In this document: piece after piece, positions 1 through 5,073 of the stretch
Layout of the letters: the number at the start of each line of letters is the position of its first letter
How positions within the stretch are numbered: the stretch's first letter is position 1
DNA from: Dehalococcoidia bacterium
GTDB taxonomy: Bacteria > Chloroflexota > Dehalococcoidia > GIF9 > AB-539-J10
Length of the DNA: 5,073 bases
NCBI GenBank assembly: GCA_030669525.1
Contig: DAOVDO010000086.1
Span: 1 to 5,073, forward strand
Direction: 5' to 3'
The notes under the pieces: model-generated
The model's database searches: none
What the model was told of the DNA's origin: nothing
Seen by the model: only the letters and a program-made list of their open reading frames with translations
Made by a program: the position numbers and the translations under genes

Positions 1-5
1 TAAAT

Positions 6-11
6 GAGGTG
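6..11 (+). promoter_or_regulatory. Shine-Dalgarno for the TTG-started kinase gene
   Basis: GAGGTG lies 5 nt before the TTG at 17. It supports that start over the internal GTG at 41, although the latter also has an AGGA upstream. An upstream gene could end within 1-20 (stops exist in all three frames there), so the site may lie at or in the end of the preceding gene. Confidence 0.5.
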
Positions 12-16
12 TTGAG

Positions 17-619
17 TTGAGAGAGCCGTTCAGGAAGTTCGTGGGAAGCGAGTTGGGGGATGGCGTTTTACTCATTACCTGTGGACTACCTGGCACCTGG
101 AAGACTGAGACGAGCGAGGAGATATCGAAAATCAAGGGTTATCCCATCCTTCGAACCGATTTAATCAGGAGAGATATACTAAAAGATGAGGATATATTCG
201 ATGAAAAAGTTGCTTCGAATATGGATAAACGGAAGATGGTATATGAAGAGGTGTGCAGACAGGCAGATGAGATTCTTAATAAAGGCGGCAGTGTGATACT
301 TGATGCTACCTTCATTACCCAGTCGCTAAGAAGACAGGCGGCTGTAATAGCAGCTAAACATGATAAGACGTTCGTTATCCTTCAAACCCACTGCCCACAA
401 GAAGTAGCTATAGCACGGATATTGAGGCGCACTAAAGAGAGCTACGAATCAAATGCCCTCACGGAACAAGCTTACCTCAACAATAAAAAGAAGTTTGAAG
501 AGGTGGTTCTGGATGACCTCAAGCAGTTGACTCCGAATATTGAAGTCATGCACTTAATAGTGGATACTCAGTTTGACCTTCCTGAGGATTGGTACATCGT
601 TGGAATTGAAAAGAGATAG
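17..619 (+). CDS. Small P-loop kinase/ATPase (AAA_33, zeta-toxin-like) with altered Walker A
   Basis: A 200-residue cytosolic protein with the layout of small P-loop nucleoside/small-molecule kinases (AAA_33/zeta-toxin type). Visible motifs: a hydrophobic strand leading to the Walker A-like GLPGTWKTE (G23-E31), RTDLIRR (R46-R52) with an Asp at the usual substrate-side position, VILDATF (V93-F99) as the Walker B-like strand, an Arg-rich lid ARILRRTKESYES (A133-S145), and a late IVDTQ strand (I181-Q185). The substrate cannot be told from sequence. Odd point: W28 (codon TGG at 98-100) stands where the P-loop normally has Gly just before the catalytic Lys (K29). Start: TTG at 17 is the first possible start after an in-frame TGA at 5-7 and is preceded by GAGGTG at 6-11. 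GTG at 41 (V9), with AGGA at 32-35, is an alternative. There is no signal peptide or membrane segment. It is 109 nt from the next gene and may be a separate transcription unit from it. Confidence 0.8.
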   Translation: MREPFRKFVGSELGDGVLLITCGLPGTWKTETSEEISKIKGYPILRTDLIRRDILKDEDIFDEKVASNMDKRKMVYEEVCRQADEILNKGGSVILDATFITQSLRRQAAVIAAKHDKTFVILQTHCPQEVAIARILRRTKESYESNALTEQAYLNNKKKFEEVVLDDLKQLTPNIEVMHLIVDTQFDLPEDWYIVGIEKR

Positions 620-645
620 GCAGTACAGTGTCCTCTTGTTATACT
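617..645 (+). promoter_or_regulatory. Candidate sigma-70-type promoter for the PHP gene
   Basis: An extended -10 element TGTTATACT (637-645; TATACT matches TATAAT at 5 of 6) sits 17 nt after TAGGCA (617-622; 4 of 6 to TTGACA). The -35 overlaps the stop codon of the kinase gene. Transcription would begin near 652 and give a leader of about 75 nt that includes the hairpin at 669-707. A weaker alternative is TTGAGT (674-679) with TATAAG (699-704), spacer 19. Seen by eye only; promoter matches of this quality arise by chance. Confidence 0.35.
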
Positions 646-668
646 GATGCTGGACTTTTTGCTTCCTG

Positions 669-707
669 CCGCTTTGAGTGCAGAGAAGAATCTCAAAATA
701 TAAGCGG
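669..707 (+). other. Hairpin in the leader of the PHP gene
   Basis: CCGCTT (669-674) pairs with AAGCGG (702-707). Inside it TGAG (675-678) can pair with CTCA (692-695), leaving a bulge at 696-701. No T-run follows, so it does not look like an intrinsic terminator. It ends 21 nt before the PHP start codon, which itself lacks a clear Shine-Dalgarno, so a role in translation or mRNA stability is possible but unproven. I recognise no known riboswitch class here. Confidence 0.35.
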
Positions 708-728
708 TGCGGTACAATAGAAATATAA

Positions 729-1592
729 ATGAAAATAGATTTACATATTCATACCAGGAGTTGCTCGGATGGCAATCTATCTATTGAAGAGGTTTTCCAA
801 GAAGCAAAAAAGAGAAACATTGCTTTAATGTCGACAACTGATCACGATTCCATAGACTGCCAGGGAAGAGCTATTACCCTGTCAAAAGAGCATGACATTT
901 CTTACATCACGGGAGTAGAATTAAATATAGCCTTTTATTATCCTGATGGGGATAAGGTTATTTCTCTGGATTTCCTGGGGTATCATTATGATACCGTTAA
1001 TCAAGAGCTAAAAAGCAAGCTTCAATTGTTGAAGAAGCACAGGGAAAGAAGGGCGTGTCAAATTCTCGAGAAACTGAATGTTGAGTTTGACAGTGAAGGT
1101 ATTGAGAGGTTAACAGAAGAAGACCTGAAGAATATACAGGATACTGTTGATGGTGTATTTGGGCGACCCCATATAGCGAACTACTTAATACGGAAAAAGA
1201 TTGTGGAGAATAAGCAGGAAGCGTTTGAAAAGTATCTGGTTAAGTGCGATGTCCCCAAGTATCCTCTTACCCTGGACGAAGCGTCAAAATTAATCAGGAG
1301 CGCAGGTGGTATACTGGTGCTTGCGCACCCAAATGACCCCAACGGGACATCTTTGGTGAGTATAACGCGCGATTTAAATGAACAGATGAAGGTTATAGAA
1401 AAGTACATGCTGGAGTATATTGATGGTATTGAGTGCTGGCATTCTAGAAATGATGCCAGGACTACTACGCACTATGTCGAGTTTGGCAAGAAGTATAGTC
1501 TAATTATGACTGGAGGCAGTGATTGTCATCAAAAACCAATCCTTATGGGTACTGTAAATATACCCGATTGGGTTGCTACCCAGTTTATATAA
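729..1592 (+). CDS. PHP-domain phosphoesterase, TrpH/YciV (RNase AM) type
   Basis: A 287-residue cytosolic metal-dependent phosphoesterase. The PHP motifs are in order: DLHIHTRSCSDG (D4-G15, metal ligands H6, H8), STTDHDS (S35-S41, D38, H39), GVELN (G62-N66, E64), GRPHIA (G145-A150, H148), VLAHPND (H200), and TGGSDCH (T261-H267, D265, H267). RPHIA followed by the EAFEKYL segment and the SAGGILVLAHP strand are typical of the COG0613 group. Characterised members hydrolyse 3',5'-nucleoside bisphosphates such as pAp or trim 5' ends of RNA; which applies here cannot be told. The length is normal for the group. Start: an in-frame TAA at 726-728 directly precedes ATG 729, and the first motif begins at residue 4, so this start is forced even though no good Shine-Dalgarno is visible. 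ahcY follows after a 63-nt spacer, consistent with co-transcription. No key residue is missing. Confidence 0.9.
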   Translation: MKIDLHIHTRSCSDGNLSIEEVFQEAKKRNIALMSTTDHDSIDCQGRAITLSKEHDISYITGVELNIAFYYPDGDKVISLDFLGYHYDTVNQELKSKLQLLKKHRERRACQILEKLNVEFDSEGIERLTEEDLKNIQDTVDGVFGRPHIANYLIRKKIVENKQEAFEKYLVKCDVPKYPLTLDEASKLIRSAGGILVLAHPNDPNGTSLVSITRDLNEQMKVIEKYMLEYIDGIECWHSRNDARTTTHYVEFGKKYSLIMTGGSDCHQKPILMGTVNIPDWVATQFI

Positions 1593-2912
<1,320 letters not shown>

Positions 2913-2917
2913 TGGAG

Positions 2918-2964
2918 AATACGAATTCCTGAGCTTCAAATACTGAAATCAGGGAATTCGTATT
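2918..2964 (+). other. Long hairpin in the ahcY-metK spacer
   Basis: AATACGAATTCC (2918-2929) is the exact reverse complement of GGAATTCGTATT (2953-2964). The stem extends through TGA (2930-2932) with TCA (2949-2951), with one bulged G among 2952-2954, since three Gs face two Cs. An inner TTCA (2935-2938) pairs with TGAA (2944-2947) around a 5-nt loop. It starts 5 nt after the ahcY stop and ends 46 nt before metK. What follows is TAAAAAG, not a run of T, so it is not a standard intrinsic terminator. It could protect the ahcY 3' end, partly separate ahcY from metK expression, or act as a protein or RNA binding site. It contains two GAATTC palindromes, one per arm. Confidence 0.85.
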
Positions 2965-2997
2965 TAAAAAGTTGTTGCAAATTTAGAATTTTTATAC

Positions 2998-3003
2998 AGG
3001 AGG
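2998..3003 (+). promoter_or_regulatory. Shine-Dalgarno for metK
   Basis: A full AGGAGG lies 7 nt before ATG 3011, an ideal spacing that fixes the metK start and predicts efficient translation. Confidence 0.85.
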
Positions 3004-3010
3004 TTGGAGA

Positions 3011-4219
3011 ATGCCGAATAGTTTTAATCGACTGGATTCCTATTTAGCCACTGCAGAGTCCGTCACTGAGGGGCATCCTGATAAGCTGTGCGACCAGATA
3101 TCCGATGCCATACTTGACGACATACTGGCGAAAGACCCGTTTGCCCATGTTGCCTGTGAGGTTGCTGTTGCTATGGGGATGGTTATAGTACTGGGCGAAA
3201 TCACCTGCAATTGCTATGTAGACATTCCTGATACTGTGCGCCGTGTAATAAAGGATGTGGGTTACACGCACCCTGAATATGGCTTTGATTACCAGAACTG
3301 TGGCGTTATTGTGTCTATTAAGGAGCAGTCAGGTGATATTGCCGCTGGTGTTAAGCAGTCTTTGGAATCAAGGACTGACGGGTCCAGTAGTGATTTAGAT
3401 ATAACCGGTGCTGGTGACCAGGGAATGATGGTTGGTTTTGCCTGTAAGGAAACGCCTGAGCTTATGCCATTACCTATTTCCCTGGCGCATAAATTGTGTT
3501 ATAGGTTAGCGGAAGTAAGAAAAGACAGGTCAATTCCATATCTTCGCCCTGATGGAAAATCCCAGGTAACTATTGAGTATAGCCGTGGGGTACCGGGAAG
3601 AGTTGTCTGTCTTGTAATCGGCGCTCACCATGACCCTGGTATAGAGCGTGGCGTTATTGAGCGTGACATTAGGGAGAAGGTGATTGATAAAGTCATTCCT
3701 GCCGGTTTGCTGGATAGCGAAACTAGGGTTTATATCAATAGCGCTGGACAGTTTGTTACAGGAGGGCCTGTGAGCGATACTGGCTTCACGGGGCGCAAAA
3801 TCATGGTGGATACTTACGGCGGTGCCGCTGGTCATGGTGGTGGTTGTTTTTCGGGTAAAGATCCTACCAAGGTAGACCGCTCTGCTGCCTATATGGCAAG
3901 ATACGTGGCTAAAAACATAGTAGCTGCTGGGCTGGCCGATTCCCTGGCAATTCAGGTCGCTTATACAATTGGAAAAGCCCGCCCTCTGTCGTTGTCTGTG
4001 GAGACTTCTGGTACAGGTAAGGTTCCCGATGAGACCATATTGAGTCTCATCCACAAACACTTCGACTTCCGTCCCGAAGCTATCATAAGAACTTTAAATT
4101 TACGTCGTCCCATTTACCTTCAAACTGCTGTTTATGGACACTTTGGTAGAGAAGACCTCGGCTTATCATGGGAAAAAACTGATAAAGCAAAGCTCCTTAA
4201 GGCTGAGGTAGGAGGATAA
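3011..4219 (+). CDS. metK: S-adenosylmethionine synthetase (methionine adenosyltransferase)
   Basis: A 402-residue cytosolic enzyme that makes SAM from L-methionine and ATP, releasing phosphate and pyrophosphate; it needs Mg2+ and K+ and works as a tetramer in the family. Landmarks: [18 protein letters not shown] (H22, D24), LGEIT (E63), the IKEQSGDI loop (Q106), GAGDQG (G123-G128, D126), [10 protein letters not shown] (K173), TGFTGRK (R252, K253), and [28 protein letters not shown] (K273, K277, D279). All the catalytic residues known from the E. coli enzyme have counterparts. The length is slightly above the usual 380-400 because of a short N-terminal extension. ATG 3011 has a perfect AGGAGG. 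It lies 98 nt after ahcY, with a hairpin between, and only 7 nt before the sugar-phosphate mutase. I see no SAM-responsive riboswitch in the leader. Confidence 0.97.
   Translation: MPNSFNRLDSYLATAESVTEGHPDKLCDQISDAILDDILAKDPFAHVACEVAVAMGMVIVLGEITCNCYVDIPDTVRRVIKDVGYTHPEYGFDYQNCGVIVSIKEQSGDIAAGVKQSLESRTDGSSSDLDITGAGDQGMMVGFACKETPELMPLPISLAHKLCYRLAEVRKDRSIPYLRPDGKSQVTIEYSRGVPGRVVCLVIGAHHDPGIERGVIERDIREKVIDKVIPAGLLDSETRVYINSAGQFVTGGPVSDTGFTGRKIMVDTYGGAAGHGGGCFSGKDPTKVDRSAAYMARYVAKNIVAAGLADSLAIQVAYTIGKARPLSLSVETSGTGKVPDETILSLIHKHFDFRPEAIIRTLNLRRPIYLQTAVYGHFGREDLGLSWEKTDKAKLLKAEVGG
4210..4215 (+). promoter_or_regulatory. Shine-Dalgarno for the mutase gene, inside the metK 3' end
   Basis: AGGAGG overlaps the last sense codons of metK and lies 11 nt before GTG 4227, a rather long spacing. 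Its position inside metK suggests the two genes are on one transcript and that their translation may be linked. Confidence 0.6.
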
Positions 4220-4226
4220 AGTCACT

Positions 4227-5073
4227 GTGATTAAGTTCGGAACTGATGGCTGGAGAGGGATTATTGCTGAAGATTTCACCTTTGATAATGTACGAATCTG
4301 TACTCAGGGGGTAGCTGAATATTTAAAGGAGAGTGGACTTAGCCAGAGAGGACTGGTTATTGGCTATGATACTCGCTTTGCCTCTGAGGACTTTGCTGCC
4401 GCTGCTGCCGAGGTGATTGCTGGTAACAATATTAAAGTTCACCTGTGTCTCAAGCCTGCTCCCACTCCAGTGGTTAGCTATACTGTCCCTGATACCGAGG
4501 CTGCTGGGGCTATAATAATAACCGCCAGCCATAATCCGTATTTGTGGAATGGGTTTAAATACAAGTCTCAGGAAGGAGCCAGTGCCTCAAATGAGGTTAC
4601 ATCCAGGATAGAGAAAAATATCATGCGCCTTATTCGTAGCAGGCAAGTAAAAAGGCTTGCACTGGATAAAGCCTTGAGTAAAGGGCTGGTAGAATATCTG
4701 GATCCTGTTCCCTCCTATTTAAAACAGTTGAACCAGCTCGTGGATATAGAGGGATTGCGTCGACAGAAACTGAGGATAATAGTTGACCCTATGTATGGTG
4801 CTGGCGCAGGTTATTTCAAGGCACTCTTTCAAAATGGAGATGTGGAGCTTATTGAGATTAACGCTGAGAGAAACCCTTTATTTCCTGGAATTCAGCCTGA
4901 GCCCATAGCTAAAAACCTGACTGAGCTTTCCAGGCTCGTTGTGAGTCAACAAGCTGATATCGGCCTGGCTATGGATGGGGATGCCGATCGTATTGGTATC
5001 ATAGATGAGAACGGCAGGTTTTTGAATCAGCATCAGGTCTTCGCACTGTTATGCCTCTATTTATTAGAAATTT
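4227..5073 (+). CDS. Phosphoglucomutase/phosphomannomutase, 5' part only
   Basis: The first 282 residues of an alpha-D-phosphohexomutase (COG1109), which moves a phosphate between C1 and C6 of glucose or mannose phosphate through a phosphoserine. Visible: N-terminal IKFGTDGWRG (I2-G11), VIGYDTR (V44-R50), PAPTPVV (P77-V83), the catalytic TASHNP with the phosphorylated Ser at S101 (AGC at 4527), NGFKYKS (N108-S114), DPMYGAGAGY (D187-Y196), and the Mg2+ loop MDGDADR (D250, D252, D254) with R255. The sugar-binding loop and C-terminal phosphate-binding domain lie beyond the window; complete family members are about 450-475 residues. Start: GTG 4227 is the first possible start after an in-frame TAG at 4209-4211, and the conserved FGTDGWRG begins at residue 4. 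Glucose versus mannose (or glucosamine) preference cannot be decided. It is 7 nt from metK, so very likely co-transcribed. No frameshift is seen. Confidence 0.93.
   Translation, partial: MIKFGTDGWRGIIAEDFTFDNVRICTQGVAEYLKESGLSQRGLVIGYDTRFASEDFAAAAAEVIAGNNIKVHLCLKPAPTPVVSYTVPDTEAAGAIIITASHNPYLWNGFKYKSQEGASASNEVTSRIEKNIMRLIRSRQVKRLALDKALSKGLVEYLDPVPSYLKQLNQLVDIEGLRRQKLRIIVDPMYGAGAGYFKALFQNGDVELIEINAERNPLFPGIQPEPIAKNLTELSRLVVSQQADIGLAMDGDADRIGIIDENGRFLNQHQVFALLCLYLLEI

Noticed and set aside
621..660. Possible terminator after the kinase gene: GTCC (630-633)/GGAC (652-655) followed by TTTTT, and CAGTA/TACTG pairing crossing it.
   Set aside because: The stem before the T-run is only 4 bp with an 18-nt loop, and the other pairing is incompatible except as a pseudoknot. 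Too weak to call.
2972..2998. Promoter-like TTGTTG/TTGCAA and TATACA or TAGAAT just before metK.
   Set aside because: Spacings of 12-15 nt or a missing -35, and the -10 would overlap or abut the ribosome binding site; the AT-richness alone explains the matches.
2913..3010. SAM or SAH riboswitch upstream of metK.
   Set aside because: The spacer lacks the conserved cores of the SAM-I, SMK or SAH classes that I know. It holds only one simple hairpin, an AT-rich stretch and the ribosome binding site.
3791..3850. MetK signature [15 protein letters not shown], with Cys at 269 instead of the common Ala and no Arg before HGGG.
   Set aside because: The family pattern tolerates Cys at that place, and the position before HGGG varies among MetK proteins. 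The catalytic Arg is in the intact GRK motif (R252).

Overview
The window holds five genes, all on the + strand, with no mobile element, CRISPR array, tRNA or rRNA that I can see. In order they are a small P-loop (AAA_33/zeta-toxin-like) kinase, a TrpH/YciV-type PHP phosphoesterase, S-adenosylhomocysteine hydrolase (ahcY), S-adenosylmethionine synthetase (metK), and the 5' part of a phosphoglucomutase/phosphomannomutase that runs off the right edge. Gaps between genes are about 109, 63, 98 and 7 nt.

The gene content suggests a bacterium of moderate GC that uses strong Shine-Dalgarno sites (GGAGG/AGGAGG) and TTG and GTG as well as ATG starts. MetK is of the bacterial type. AhcY is the short form typical of archaea, Thermotoga and some deep-branching anaerobic bacteria. 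Together these recall an anaerobic lineage such as Chloroflexota (Dehalococcoidia-like), but this is an inference from general family knowledge and not a database match.

Region by region: 1-619 is the kinase gene, whose Walker A motif carries Trp where the family has an invariant Gly. 620-728 is a non-coding leader with a plausible extended -10 promoter and a hairpin upstream of the PHP gene. 729-1592 is the PHP gene. 1593-1655 is a short spacer containing the ahcY ribosome binding site. 1656-2912 is ahcY. 2913-3010 is a spacer with a long, nearly perfect hairpin. 3011-4219 is metK. 4227 to the end is the hexose-phosphate mutase.

ahcY and metK form a functional pair. MetK makes SAM from methionine and ATP, and AhcY clears the SAH left by methyltransferases, returning homocysteine. 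The PHP enzyme, the kinase and the sugar mutase are neighbours with no obvious place in that cycle, although some PHP enzymes of this class hydrolyse nucleotide by-products. This is mostly an ordinary housekeeping region and I found no convincing undescribed system. The points most worth checking are the altered P-loop, the ahcY-metK hairpin, and the true substrate of the short AhcY.
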